Notes: a model not told the origin generated them from the sequence alone. A stretch of 64,000 nt of DNA from Sulfolobus sp. E5-1-F (GCF_009601705.1 NZ_CP045687.1:31527-95526), one strand, 5' to 3'. Positions 10,047 through 19,945 are shown, numbered from the stretch's first letter. Numbers and translations: made by a program.

Positions 10047-11080
10047 GCGAAGACACCCCTTAAAGCTTCATTAGGATCTGGATAGGGACTTTTAAGGGCA
10101 AAATCTATTGCATCTTGAACTTGCCTTCTAGCCTCTTCTCTTAATTTAGCTAGGATTTCGTTATCTGCATAATTTAAACGTAATATTCTATTCTCTAATC
10201 TCCTTATTGGATCTAACGAACTCCATAGTTCAACTTCTTCTTTAGTTCTGTATTCCTCACCATCTCCCTCAAAATGTCCTACATATCTATACGTTAGAGC
10301 TTCTATTAGCGTAGGCCCAAACCCTTTTCTTGCCCTCTCTATTGCTTTCTTTGCTGTAGAATATACGTCTATTACGTCCATTCCATCAACTAGATAAGAT
10401 GGAACGTTATACGCTAACCCCCTTTGATAGTGAAAGGCAGTTGGCATTACTAAGGATTTAGGTGTAGAATCAGCATACTTGTTATCTTCTATAACTATTA
10501 TCAATGGTAATTGCCACGCACTTGCTACGTTTAATGTTTCAGTGAAAGTGCCGTGATTTGCTGCTCCTTCACCAGCAAACGCTATAGCTACGTTATCCTT
10601 TCCCGAATATTTAAATGCGAAAGCAGCACCAGCAGCTTGAGGAAAAGATGCTCCCACAATACCACTACAAGCGAAGTTTTTAGTTTTATCGAATAAGTGC
10701 ATATGTCCTCCTTTTCCCCTACAAAGTCCAGTTACCCTACCAAGAATTTCCGCAGCTAATCCATTTACATCTACTCCTTTCGCAATAGCATGATGATGAG
10801 GTCTGTGAGTACTCACTACGACATCTTCATCCCTAACTTCATACAACGTACCTACAGCGACTGCTTCTTGTCCTATGGATAAATGCATTTCTCCTCTAAT
10901 TATACCTGAAGCCATGTTGAAGGGATTCTTCCCTTCATGGTATATTTTCCTTATCGTTTCCTCAAAATACCTTATCGTTAACATTCTCTTATACATATTA
11001 AGTAGATCGCTTGCTTTCAACCCTGAACTTTCTATTAGATATGATAAGTCCTTTAGAGAGGGTTCTGGTTTTATTATCAT
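10043..11080 (-). CDS. 2-oxoacid dehydrogenase E1 component, alpha subunit
   Basis: The 345-residue protein has E1 alpha hallmarks: GEMHLSIGQEAVAVG, STHRPHHHAIAKG, GRVTGLCRGKGGHMHLFD and the thiamine-diphosphate region GEGAANHGTFTETLN with IEDNKYADS. The usual GDG...NN metal-binding motif reads GEG...DN here, a conservative variation. It pairs with the overlapping E1 beta gene. The substrate (pyruvate, branched-chain 2-oxoacid or acetoin) cannot be told from the sequence. Its promoter region faces that of the aldo/keto reductase gene. Confidence 0.92.
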   Translation of the reverse strand: MIIKPEPSLKDLSYLIESSGLKASDLLNMYKRMLTIRYFEETIRKIYHEGKNPFNMASGIIRGEMHLSIGQEAVAVGTLYEVRDEDVVVSTHRPHHHAIAKGVDVNGLAAEILGRVTGLCRGKGGHMHLFDKTKNFACSGIVGASFPQAAGAAFAFKYSGKDNVAIAFAGEGAANHGTFTETLNVASAWQLPLIIVIEDNKYADSTPKSLVMPTAFHYQRGLAYNVPSYLVDGMDVIDVYSTAKKAIERARKGFGPTLIEALTYRYVGHFEGDGEEYRTKEEVELWSSLDPIRRLENRILRLNYADNEILAKLREEARRQVQDAIDFALKSPYPDPNEALRGVFA

Positions 11081-11182
11081 ATTTAATAAGTTAAATTACG
11101 TACTTATATCCTTTTCTTCCAATATTAGATATCATGTATATCATGAAGCAATTTTTAAAAGGAACAAATTTAAGGTATATTT

Positions 11183-12055
11183 ATGGAGGACGTTAAGAAA
11201 TTTAAATACTTTACCGTGTCGTCACTTGCTTTTGGAACCTGGAGAATTGGAGGAGGTTATTGGTACGCTTCTCATGACAGAGATAATGAATGGATAAGTG
11301 CGATTCGTAAGGCAATTGAGTTAGGAATAAGAGTCATCGATACTGCTGAAATGTATGGTAATGGTCACGCTGAGGAATTAGTAGGTGAGGCAATTAAGGG
11401 ATTTAATAGAGATACGCTTTTTATAGTCTCCAAGGTTTGGCCTAGTCATGCAGATTATGATAATGTGATAAAGTCAGCTAAAAATAGTTCTAAAAGGCTA
11501 GGCACATATATTGACCTTTATTTACTTCACTCACCTTCAAGAGTACCCATTTGCAAAACTATTCGCGCATTTGAGAAGTTAGTTGATGATGGTGTAATAA
11601 GGTTTTTCGGGCTTAGTAATTTCGATGTAGATAAAATTGAAAGAGCTAGAGAGTGCGTTAGTAAATATGAGATTGTAGCTATCCAGAATCACTATAGTCT
11701 ACTAGATAGGGACGATGAGAGGAAGGTCTTAGCTTATGCGGAGAAAAATGGATTGATGTACATGGCATATACTCCATTGGAAAATGGAATATTGGCAAGA
11801 AATGAGTTCTTAGCAAGTATAGGTAAGAAGTATAATAAGACTGCTGCCCAAGTAGCCTTAAACTGGTATATCACTGGTAGAAATAGTTTAGTACCAATAG
11901 TCAAGGCTTCAAAAATATCGCACGTGGAGGAAAACGCTGGTGCAATGGGTTGGAGGTTATCTGAAGAAGATTGGAGGGAAATAGATGAGCACTTCAGAGA
12001 AAAGAGTTACTTTCTAGATAAGTTTGTTTCGTCTTTGAAATCGATAAGACCTTGA
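11183..12055 (+). CDS. Aldo/keto reductase
   Basis: The 290-residue protein shows the AKR (beta/alpha)8 signatures. These are DTAEMYGNGHAEELVGEAIKG with catalytic Asp and Tyr, VSKVWP with catalytic Lys, and LLHSPSRVP with catalytic His. FFGLSNF and a late VPIVKASK nucleotide-binding segment are also present. It reduces aldehydes or ketones with NAD(P)H; the substrate is unknown. A TATA-like TTTTTAAAAG at about 11151-11160 precedes the ATG at 11183 by some 25 bases, so the mRNA is probably leaderless. Confidence 0.92.
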   Translation: MEDVKKFKYFTVSSLAFGTWRIGGGYWYASHDRDNEWISAIRKAIELGIRVIDTAEMYGNGHAEELVGEAIKGFNRDTLFIVSKVWPSHADYDNVIKSAKNSSKRLGTYIDLYLLHSPSRVPICKTIRAFEKLVDDGVIRFFGLSNFDVDKIERARECVSKYEIVAIQNHYSLLDRDDERKVLAYAEKNGLMYMAYTPLENGILARNEFLASIGKKYNKTAAQVALNWYITGRNSLVPIVKASKISHVEENAGAMGWRLSEEDWREIDEHFREKSYFLDKFVSSLKSIRP

Positions 12056-12096
12056 TCTTAGTTAATTTTAAAACCATATTAGTGGAATTGATATCT

Positions 12097-12516
12097 ATGA
12101 AGAGAATTCTAGTAGGTTACGATGGGTCGGAAAATGCCGAGAGAGCATTAGATTTTGCCATAGAATTAGCCAGTAAATTTTCAGCTAAACTATTTATAGT
12201 GGAAGTTATTGACCTTACACTATTTTACAATTCGGGGGTATTACCTCCATTAGAAGCCACTAAAAGCTTAGAGGAAAAAGCTAAGAAAGATGTTAAGAAG
12301 GCAATAGAAAAGGCTAGGAGCAAAAGTATTGATGCTGAGGGTATTACTTTAGAGGGAGATCCAGCTAACACTATTCTAGAGTTTGCTAAGGATAATCAGA
12401 TCGATGTAATAGTAATTGGGAGCAGAGGTTTATCAAAGGTTCAACGTATATTCCTAGGGAGTGTATCGAATAAAATTGTCCAAGAGTCTAAGATTCCCGT
12501 AATTGTAGTTAAGTAA
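12097..12516 (+). CDS. Universal stress protein (UspA family)
   Basis: I choose ATG 12097, which begins KRILVGYDGSENAERALDFA, the typical first strand of a Usp domain; an upstream extension to 12052 reads through a TATA-like TTTTAAAA and is unlikely to be translated. The 139-residue single domain ends with the ATP-binding pattern GSRGLSKVQRIFLGSVSNKI. Usp proteins bind ATP or act in stress survival. The next gene, 12544-12900, follows by 27 bases and may be co-transcribed. Confidence 0.92.
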   Translation: MKRILVGYDGSENAERALDFAIELASKFSAKLFIVEVIDLTLFYNSGVLPPLEATKSLEEKAKKDVKKAIEKARSKSIDAEGITLEGDPANTILEFAKDNQIDVIVIGSRGLSKVQRIFLGSVSNKIVQESKIPVIVVK

Positions 12517-12543
12517 ATAAGGAGCGAATTCAAGATATTTTTT

Positions 12544-12900
12544 ATGTTTGGAAAGCTAGTAGCGGTTATTGATAAGCTTAATGAAGGTAATGTGATTGAA
12601 GCTGGTAATGAGTTACTATCAATAGCAAAGGATTATGAAGATCAAGATAAGATAATGGACTTGCTAGCCGAAATAGAGAAGGAGATAAAGGAATTCAGAA
12701 GTAGCAGTGATTTTTTGCATAGAGATGACTCCCCTTTTATAGAAATGGTAAAGAAAAGTATGGAAGAGATGAAAGTATGTAGAGAGAACAAATTGAAAGC
12801 GTTAATACTCCATACGCTCTACATAATTAGTAATGGAAATGAGATATTATTAAATATGATAAAAAAAGCAGACATAGGAAAACCAAATACATATATATGA
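12544..12900 (+). CDS. Hypothetical helical protein downstream of Usp
   Basis: The 118-residue protein is charged and predicted mostly helical, with Lys/Glu-rich heptad-like stretches and no membrane segment or recognised motif. It begins with ATG 12544 close behind the universal stress protein and ends just before the promoter of fixC, suggesting co-transcription with the stress gene. I do not recognise the family. Codon use and composition look like its neighbours, supporting a real gene. Confidence 0.65.
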   Translation: MFGKLVAVIDKLNEGNVIEAGNELLSIAKDYEDQDKIMDLLAEIEKEIKEFRSSSDFLHRDDSPFIEMVKKSMEEMKVCRENKLKALILHTLYIISNGNEILLNMIKKADIGKPNTYI

Positions 12901-12920
12901 CCTTTTAAAAATATAATAGT

Positions 12921-14143
12921 GTGAGTTTTGACGCCGATGTTATAGTTGTAGGGGAGGATTAGCTGGGCTCTCTGCTGCAATTACAGCTACCAGAGAAGGA
13001 TTATCAACAATTATATTAGAGAGGGGAGAATATTCAGGAAGTAAGAACGTTTCTGGAGGAAGAATGTATGTCCACGCATTATTAAAATTATTTCCAGACG
13101 CGTTAGAAAGAGCACCCTTAGAGAGACCTGTAACTAAAGAAACATATGAGATCTATTGTGAGGAAGGAAAGAAGATCACTTTTTCATTCCAACATAAAAC
13201 TAAAAATAGTTATACTGTCTTAAGGGCTAAATTCGATCAATGGTTAGCTAAAGAGGCTGAAAATGAGGGAGTATTGATCTCCTATTCTACACTTGTGACA
13301 AACGCCAGACGAGAAAAAGACTACGTGATAATAGAGACAAACAGAGGTGAGCTTAAGGCACCATTGGTTATAGACGCTGGTGGAATAACCGCACCAGTTT
13401 CAAGATTTCTGGGAATTAAAAAATTAGAAGCCAAAACGTTAATGCTTGGAGTTAAAGAGGTATTAGATATTAAATCAGATATGCCAGAGGATGAGGGTGA
13501 AGCTAAAACTATAATGGGATTAATAGGAAATTTGAAAGGAGGGGGTTTCGTTTACACAAATAAGGATACACTATCTGTAGGTGTTACGATAAAAGTTGAA
13601 TCGTTATATAACTCTAGTTTACCATCAAATGAAATTGTGGAAAGATTTAGGGAATCTCTAGGGTTAAAAGGGAATATCCTAGAATACTCCGCCCACTTAA
13701 TTCCATATTACGGTTACGATAAGATAGGTAAAATTTATGATAAAAATCTAATCTTAGTGGGCGATGCTGCAGGATTTTTAATAAATGATGGATTCAACAT
13801 TAGAGGAATGGATTTAGCAATAGGTTCTGGAATTATTGCTGGAAAGGCTGCCAAGAAGATCAAGGAGCTTAACGATTATAGTAGGACTGATATCTATTAC
13901 GAGATGCTCAAGGAATCATTTGTACTAAAGGATATGAAAACTGCTTTAAGATCTTTTAGTGTATTAAATGAGGAGGATGTTTTCATTAAGTATCCTAAGG
14001 TTATTTGCAATGTTCTAGGCAAGTTATTTACAGTAACTGGGGATGGAAAGGAGAGACCAATAAACGTTTTAATTGAAGAAAGTAAAAACGAAAACGTAAA
14101 TACTACGAAGATGTTAACTGATCTCATGAGGTTGTTTATATGA
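12921..14143 (+). pseudogene. fixC: FixC-like electron-transfer flavoprotein:quinone oxidoreductase, frameshifted at the FAD motif
   Basis: From GTG 12921 the protein begins SFDADVIVVGED and then hits TAG at 12960. Restoring one G in the run at 12951-12954 gives VVGGGLAGLSAAITATREGL, the canonical GxGxxG FAD site, and continues in frame into the long open frame that ends at 14143. The downstream part has FixC features: GLIGNLKGGGFVYTN, LVGDAAGFL and a RGMDLAI segment. FixC takes electrons from ETF (FixAB) and passes them to quinone. Initiation at the internal ATG 13064 would lose the FAD site. The lesion may be a sequencing error, a real mutation, or recoding. Confidence 0.85.
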
Positions 14144-14409
14144 TGGACCTCCTAAAGAGATTATCATTAAATAAGTATAATGTGGATAAGACCTCCCATA
14201 TAGAGGTAAATACTGATATCTGTCTAACTTGTAAAGATAAACCTTGCACTAAAGTTTGTCCTGCTGGAACTTATGAACCATCACCAGATGGGAGAATTAC
14301 AGTGCATTATGAGAGATGTTTAGAATGCGGAGCAGCATTAGTAGCATGCCCCTATGGTGCCATAAAGTTCCACTTCCCTGAAGGAGGTATAAGCTATAAA
14401 TATGGATAG
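14140..14409 (+). CDS. fixX: FixX-like ferredoxin partner of FixC
   Basis: The 89-residue protein carries CLTCKDKPCTKVCPAG and CLECGAALVACPYGA, typical of FixX ferredoxin-like proteins that accompany FixC. The second cluster motif has Ala where a third Cys is often found, as in FixX relatives. Its ATG overlaps the fixC stop in an ATGA junction, so the pair is translationally coupled. It would carry electrons between FixC and the quinone site. An alternative in-frame ATG is at 14143. Confidence 0.9.
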   Translation: MMDLLKRLSLNKYNVDKTSHIEVNTDICLTCKDKPCTKVCPAGTYEPSPDGRITVHYERCLECGAALVACPYGAIKFHFPEGGISYKYG

Positions 14410-14426
14410 GTTTTTCATTTCCAATT

Positions 14427-15476
14427 GTGGATTTGTTAATAATTAATCATAGGGACTTAAGACACAATAAGGCTGGAGGAGCTGAACAAGTAATTTACGA
14501 GGTATCTAGAAGACTAGTAAAGAAAGGAGTTAACATAACGTGGCTTTCTGAAGAAGTAAAAGGTTTACCTAGTGAAGAAGAGATTGAAGACATTAGGATA
14601 ATAAGGAGGGGAAATCCACTTACCTTGCACCTATATGCACCAGTAGAAGCAAGGAAACATGAGATTGTTATTGACAGTGTAGCCCACGCCGTACCATTCT
14701 ACTCCTATCTAGTAAATAAAAACGCAATTGCATTAGTACATCACGTTCATCAGGAGGTAGTGAAATACGAACTAAACCCAATAATGGCTAGGATTGTAGC
14801 CTTTTCTGAGAGAAGTGTAAGTAACTATAAGAACATTATTGCAGTTTCTAATACTACCAAAAGGGATTTAGTGGAGAGATTGAAAGCTAGGGAGGATAGG
14901 ATAGAGGTTATTCGTAATGGAATTGACCATAATTTTTACAAACCTGGCAAGAAGGCAAGCGAACCAGTAATTCTTTGGATAGGAAGATTAAAAAAATACA
15001 AGAATCCATTGGATGCTATAGAGGTTGCTAAGAGAATTAAGGCTAAATTAATTATGGCAGGTGGAGGAGATCTGGAAAAGGAGGTAATGGAGAAAATAAA
15101 GAGTGTAAATGGAGAATATCTTGGTAGAGTTAGTGAGGAAGAAAAGATAAGACTATACCAGTCTGCTTGGATTGTAATAGTAACTTCCTTTATAGAGGGT
15201 TGGAGTATGGTTACAGTTGAGGCTAACGCATGCGGAACCCCAGTAATCGCATATAATAAGGGGTCTTTGCCAGAAATCATAAAGAACGGTGTAAATGGAT
15301 ATATAGTAGAGTATAAGGATATCGAGAGTATAAGCAAGATAATAAACAGCTTAATAGAGGATGAGAAGAGAATTAAGGAATTATGGAGAAGCAGTTATCA
15401 AGAGTCTTTAAACTATGATTGGGATAAGAGTTCTGAAAAATATTACAACTACTTGATTCGTAAAGCATTAGATTAA
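14427..15476 (+). CDS. GT4-family glycosyltransferase
   Basis: The 349-residue protein has a GT-B fold. The N-terminal domain contains HNKAGGAEQVIYEVSRRLV (a Gly-rich acceptor-side loop), and the C-terminal donor domain contains LWIGRLKKYKNPLDAIEVA, then IEGWSMVTVEANACGTPVIA with the E-x7-E motif. It would transfer a sugar from an activated donor; the acceptor is unknown. It begins with GTG 14427, 17 bases after fixX. That is tight enough for co-transcription, but no functional link is evident. Confidence 0.88.
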   Translation: MDLLIINHRDLRHNKAGGAEQVIYEVSRRLVKKGVNITWLSEEVKGLPSEEEIEDIRIIRRGNPLTLHLYAPVEARKHEIVIDSVAHAVPFYSYLVNKNAIALVHHVHQEVVKYELNPIMARIVAFSERSVSNYKNIIAVSNTTKRDLVERLKAREDRIEVIRNGIDHNFYKPGKKASEPVILWIGRLKKYKNPLDAIEVAKRIKAKLIMAGGGDLEKEVMEKIKSVNGEYLGRVSEEEKIRLYQSAWIVIVTSFIEGWSMVTVEANACGTPVIAYNKGSLPEIIKNGVNGYIVEYKDIESISKIINSLIEDEKRIKELWRSSYQESLNYDWDKSSEKYYNYLIRKALD

Positions 15477-15501
15477 TTTATGAGGACGATAATAGTAATT
15501 T

Positions 15502-17100
15502 GTGGGCAAAACAACATCTGAGCTTATAATTGATACAATTTCTTCCCAAGTGACTGATTTATTTGGAATACCAGGGACCCATGGTTTATCACTATATGAG
15601 GAACTCAGAAAGAGAGTAAGTAAGGGAGAGTTAAGATATTACATGCCTAGATTAGAGTACGGAGGAGCTATAATGGCAGATTATTACGCTAGACTAAAGG
15701 GAAATGTTGGAGTTTTCATGTCGGTAAATGGTCCGGGTTTTACTAATTCCTTAACTGGTCTAGTTGAGGCCTATTCTGAAGGATCACCACTTGTACTAAT
15801 CTCTCTCAATAAAGAATTTAAATATAGGCATAGAAAGCAACTCCACGATTCTGGATATTATGACTTACAATTTGAAATGGCAAGACAGGCTACTAAAGCT
15901 TCTTTTAGAATCTATTCTCCAGAAGACGTTATAACTGTAATGGAAAGAGCGTTTAGAATTGCTCTTGAGGACAAGATGGGGCCAGTCTATGTTGAAGTTC
16001 CGGTTGACGTTCTAGAAGAGAAGAGTAATATTGAAGATTATGAAAAAACTAATAATAAGAAGATCAATAGGACATTAGTTTACCCTACAAAAGAGGAAAT
16101 AAGGGAAGCATTAAATTTCCTAAGTGAGTGCTCGAAACCAATTCTACTTTTAGGTTACGGTGCATCCAGATCAAACATAATAAGCTACATTGAAAAATTG
16201 GGAATTCCAGTATTGACTACCATTAGAGGAAAAGGGAGTATTCCAGAGAATCATCCTTTATATGCTGGAACGATATTCAACCTTCGTGAAATCCCTGGAG
16301 ATTGCCTCATAGCCATAGGGACGTCATTTAACGATCTCGAAACTGGTAGATGGAGTATTAGAATGCCGAGAAGAATACTCCATGTGGATCCGGACGTCAA
16401 TGTATTTAATACTTCCTTTAATGCAGAAGTTACCATAAAAGCTAGTGCTGAAGCGTTTCTAGAAGAGATAGTTGAGAAGGTTAATTTGCCTAAATGGGCT
16501 TACAAAGTGGATGAAAAAACCAATATAGGAAATAGTAACGAAATAACTCATGACTATTTAGCCAAGGTTTTAGATGAAACGTTAAGTGAGGACAGAGTTA
16601 TAATTGCGGACGCAGGCACAAATCAGGTTATGGCAATGGATATAAAAGTATATAGGCCAAATTCTTACTTTAATTCACTTATCTTTAACGCAATGGGATC
16701 AGCAATTCCAGCTGGAATAGGAGCTAAAATTGCGTCTCCAGAGAGGCAAATAGTAAGTATTATAGGAGATCTAGGATTTCAAGGGTGTTTAAATGAATTA
16801 ATTACTGCAGTTGAATATAAGATAAATTTCTTAATGGTATTAGTAGAGGATGGTGTACAGCACTTCCTAAGATTAAATCAGAAAATGAGATATGGGAATA
16901 CTTTCGCAACTGATGTATTTCAGATTGATTACACTAAGGTTATGGAGGGAATTGGGGTTAACGTAATTGAGGTAAAGAGTAAGGAGGATCTTAGGAAAAG
17001 TGTAGAAGAAGCAGTTGGGTTATCTCTTAAGAATCCAACGGTTTTGAGAGTTCATGTTAGTCCTAATAGTATACCTTCTAGATTGTTAATGAAAAGATAG
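15502..17100 (+). CDS. Thiamine-diphosphate enzyme, acetolactate synthase / benzoylformate decarboxylase-like
   Basis: The 532-residue protein has the three-domain layout of the POX/ALS family. The catalytic Glu is in RLEYGGAIMADYYARL near residue 53, the central Rossmann domain has LLGYGASRSN and SIPENHPLY, and the C-terminal TPP domain has NAMGSAIPAGIGAK and IGDLGFQGCLNEL. The Mg-binding motif ends VED rather than the usual NN, so substrate and activity cannot be assumed. It starts with GTG 15502. The FAH-family gene 30 bases downstream suggests a shared 2-oxoacid pathway. Confidence 0.87.
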   Translation: MGKTTSELIIDTISSQVTDLFGIPGTHGLSLYEELRKRVSKGELRYYMPRLEYGGAIMADYYARLKGNVGVFMSVNGPGFTNSLTGLVEAYSEGSPLVLISLNKEFKYRHRKQLHDSGYYDLQFEMARQATKASFRIYSPEDVITVMERAFRIALEDKMGPVYVEVPVDVLEEKSNIEDYEKTNNKKINRTLVYPTKEEIREALNFLSECSKPILLLGYGASRSNIISYIEKLGIPVLTTIRGKGSIPENHPLYAGTIFNLREIPGDCLIAIGTSFNDLETGRWSIRMPRRILHVDPDVNVFNTSFNAEVTIKASAEAFLEEIVEKVNLPKWAYKVDEKTNIGNSNEITHDYLAKVLDETLSEDRVIIADAGTNQVMAMDIKVYRPNSYFNSLIFNAMGSAIPAGIGAKIASPERQIVSIIGDLGFQGCLNELITAVEYKINFLMVLVEDGVQHFLRLNQKMRYGNTFATDVFQIDYTKVMEGIGVNVIEVKSKEDLRKSVEEAVGLSLKNPTVLRVHVSPNSIPSRLLMKR

Positions 17101-17130
17101 TTATTTATATTAAAATAAGGTATTTTACTT

Positions 17131-18045
17131 ATGGTTAAGATACTGCTATTCTCTCCAACTCCTAATGATTTTAAGAGAGTTGGCGTTTATGATAACGGTA
17201 AGGTTATTGACCTTGTAAAGGCTTATGAACTATTGTATGGTGCTAAACCCCCGAATTGGTTTTACGATACTAAGGATTTAATTGAGGGGGGAGAGGGTTC
17301 AATACTACTGATAAAGACTGTTTTAGAAGGTTTGAGGGGTAATGAGGACAAAGTATCTTATGATCCAGAGAAGATTTTCTATTACCCACCAATTACTAAT
17401 CCAGAGAAGATTTTTCTCTTAGCTGTTAATTACAAGGCTCATGGTAAAGAGACTAACAACGAGCCACCCAAAGAGCCTTACATATTTACTAAGTTTTCAA
17501 ATGCGTTAATTGGTCATAATCAACCAATACTGTATCCAAAGGCGTCAAATAAGGTTGACTACGAGGTGGAGCTCGCAGTTATAATTGGGAAAAAGGGCAA
17601 GTATATAAGAAAAGAAAAAGCTTTTGACTACGTATTTGGTTATACAGTGTTCAATGATATTAGTTATAGAGATAAACAACTTCCTTCAGAGATGCCTTAT
17701 GGTATGAGGTGGGTTCACGGGAAAGGTATGGATACTGGAGCCCCAATGGGTCCATGGATAGTTACCAAGGATGAGATCCCAAACCCTTACGAATTGAAAT
17801 TGACTTTAAAAGTTAACGGTGAGGTTAGACAAGATGCCTACGCTGAGGACATGATATTCAAGATCGATCAGATAATTGAGTACTTATCAAACGGTATAAC
17901 ATTAAAGCCTGGAGATGTAATATCGACAGGGACTCCCCCTGGAGTTGGATTAGCTACGGGCAAATTTTTGAAGCCTGGAGATGTAATTGAAGCTGAGATA
18001 AGTAAGATAGGTATCTTAAGGAATTATTTAGTAAAAGAGGAATAA
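17131..18045 (+). CDS. Fumarylacetoacetate hydrolase (FAH) family protein
   Basis: The 304-residue protein has the FAH-fold C-terminal domain with its metal-binding acidic residues ([19 protein letters not shown]). It ends with the conserved [15 protein letters not shown] motif. Members cleave or hydrate 2-oxo acids in sugar-acid and aromatic degradation; in Sulfolobus one relative is 2-dehydro-3-deoxy-D-arabinonate dehydratase. Adjacent to a TPP-dependent 2-oxoacid enzyme in the same direction. The exact substrate is not determined. Confidence 0.9.
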   Translation: MVKILLFSPTPNDFKRVGVYDNGKVIDLVKAYELLYGAKPPNWFYDTKDLIEGGEGSILLIKTVLEGLRGNEDKVSYDPEKIFYYPPITNPEKIFLLAVNYKAHGKETNNEPPKEPYIFTKFSNALIGHNQPILYPKASNKVDYEVELAVIIGKKGKYIRKEKAFDYVFGYTVFNDISYRDKQLPSEMPYGMRWVHGKGMDTGAPMGPWIVTKDEIPNPYELKLTLKVNGEVRQDAYAEDMIFKIDQIIEYLSNGITLKPGDVISTGTPPGVGLATGKFLKPGDVIEAEISKIGILRNYLVKEE

Positions 18046-18047
18046 AA

Positions 18048-18674
18048 TTAAATCTTTATTATAACGTAATTTATTCCCAAATATACTAAGAAGAACAATG
18101 GTAATATAAGGTCTGGTGTATCTAAAATAACTTCTCCAATCCATAAGGTACCTAGGCTAAAGAGTAATGCTGAAAGAACAAATTTTAAATGAGGCAATCT
18201 AATTTTAGCCACTTGAGATTTTAGTATTGCTGTTAGAATCACTACTATTAATGAAGCTAATATGGCACCCATTAACGCTGACGAAAAGCTTTGAGGTATA
18301 AGGGCCAGTATTACTAGTGCAGCTTCAAATCCTTCAATTGCTGAAACTGTAAACACTACTGATAATCCTTCTTCTTTTTCTTCTCCTCCTTTCTTTTTAA
18401 TCCCTTTGAACGATCTCCTAGCACTCCTTATTAATCTGTAACCGAAGTAGAATAGAATTACTGCTGATGCCAAAAGTATATAATTTAACGGAACCAAGTA
18501 AATTAACCTACCTACGGTAAAGGTTGGTATGAGGACTACTGCAACACCTAATATCGCGTATATAAAGGGTAAATTGTTTTTGTAAATATTATGATATATT
18601 GCAGCTATTGCTCCAGCTTCAGTTAGTTCAAGAAGGGAAATTCCTAGTGCAGCCAAAAATACACTAACATCCAT
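18048..18674 (-). CDS. Integral membrane protein with two ExxEA motifs, FTR1/COG4280-like
   Basis: The 208-residue protein has six to seven hydrophobic segments and a charged Lys/Glu-rich loop near residues 88-105. Each half contains a similar motif, LELTEAGA at about residue 15 and AIEGFEAA at about residue 110. These recall the R-E-x-x-E iron-binding motif of FTR1 permeases, but the Arg is absent. An internal duplication is therefore likely, and metal transport is only a possibility. It converges on the FAH gene with a gap of two bases. Confidence 0.65.
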   Translation of the reverse strand: MDVSVFLAALGISLLELTEAGAIAAIYHNIYKNNLPFIYAILGVAVVLIPTFTVGRLIYLVPLNYILLASAVILFYFGYRLIRSARRSFKGIKKKGGEEKEEGLSVVFTVSAIEGFEAALVILALIPQSFSSALMGAILASLIVVILTAILKSQVAKIRLPHLKFVLSALLFSLGTLWIGEVILDTPDLILPLFFLVYLGINYVIIKI

Positions 18675-18712
18675 AAATTGGGTTCATGAAAATAAGTTAA
18701 TAAAATTATAAT

Positions 18713-19945
18713 TCATCCTTTGACCCTTTCCCATTTACCTTTAAACAAAACGAACTTACCCTCCTTAGCTACCAACTTTCCTTTCCTTATAACAAATTTT
18801 GGAGGCGACATGAAACGAATCAAATCTATAACGTCATCAGCATCAGTTACTAGCAAATTCGCCTCATTTCCAATTTCAATCCCATAATTTTTAATTCTCC
18901 ATGCCTTAGCTCCATTAAAAGTTATTAAATTAATTGATGAAATCAATTCTTCAAAGCCAGTCATTTGATCCAAATGGATAGCCATAAAGAGAACTTGCAA
19001 CATATTACCTATTCCTAAAGGATACCATGGATCCATAATACAATCATGACCCAAGGCTACATTAACATTAGCTTTTAACATCTCCTTAATAGGAGCCATT
19101 CCTCTCCTTTTAGGATACCCATCAAACCTACCTTGAAGAACGACATTTATTAAAGGATTTGGTATAACAGTTATCCCAGCTTTAGCTACGTATGGCAAAA
19201 TTCTAAACCTATATGCTGAATCCCAACTGTGCATTGCAGTAACATGGCCAGCAGTAACTCTCCATTCCCATTTATTCTCGATAGTCTCCTTTACCAAAAC
19301 TTCCAAATACCTCGAATTTGGGTCATCAGTTTCATCGATATGCCCATCAACATCCTTGTTATACTCTCTAGCTAATTCAAACGCAAACTTAATAGACCTA
19401 AACCCATCCTCTCTGGTAATCTCGTTATGAGGAATTAACCCAACATTATCTGCACCATTATCTAAAGCTCTCCTAAGAAGTTCGTCATTCCCCTTCTCGG
19501 TAAATATCCCATCTTGAGGAAATGCGGTAATCTGAATATCTGCTATTTCACTACTTTCCTCCCTAACCCTTTTAATTGCATTTAATAATTTGAATGATCT
19601 TTCAGTAATATCAACGTGTGTTCTTATCCAAAGTGTACCATATGCTACAAATAGCTTTACTGCAGTTAGCGCATTTCGAATTATTTCTTCTTCACCTATT
19701 TTATTCCTTATATCTTGCCAAATCCTTATTCCTTCCCACAATGTACCACTTTTGTTCACAGCCCTGGTAAAAGCACTGTCCAAATGGAAGTGCATGTTAA
19801 AGTACGGTGGTATTACTAGTTTCTTTTCAGCGTCTATTACTTCATCATTACCTTTACATTCTCCTATACAATTAATCTTCTCACCATCTATCCCAATATC
19901 TACGATCCTTCCGTCTAACAGTTTTGCATTCCTTATCGTAATCAT
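18713..19945 (-). CDS. Cytosine-deaminase-like amidohydrolase
   Basis: The 410-residue protein has all metal and catalytic motifs of the cytosine deaminase branch. These are MHFHLDSAFTRAV (HxH), GHIDETDD (His and Glu), AGHVTAMHSW (His) and LGHDCIMDPWYPLG (Asp plus substrate loop). It would hydrolyse an exocyclic amine or amide on a pyrimidine- or triazine-like ring; the closest functional guess is cytosine deaminase. It is followed on the same strand by the FTR1-like membrane gene, which could be a transporter partner. Confidence 0.87.
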   Translation of the reverse strand: MITIRNAKLLDGRIVDIGIDGEKINCIGECKGNDEVIDAEKKLVIPPYFNMHFHLDSAFTRAVNKSGTLWEGIRIWQDIRNKIGEEEIIRNALTAVKLFVAYGTLWIRTHVDITERSFKLLNAIKRVREESSEIADIQITAFPQDGIFTEKGNDELLRRALDNGADNVGLIPHNEITREDGFRSIKFAFELAREYNKDVDGHIDETDDPNSRYLEVLVKETIENKWEWRVTAGHVTAMHSWDSAYRFRILPYVAKAGITVIPNPLINVVLQGRFDGYPKRRGMAPIKEMLKANVNVALGHDCIMDPWYPLGIGNMLQVLFMAIHLDQMTGFEELISSINLITFNGAKAWRIKNYGIEIGNEANLLVTDADDVIDLIRFMSPPKFVIRKGKLVAKEGKFVLFKGKWERVKG

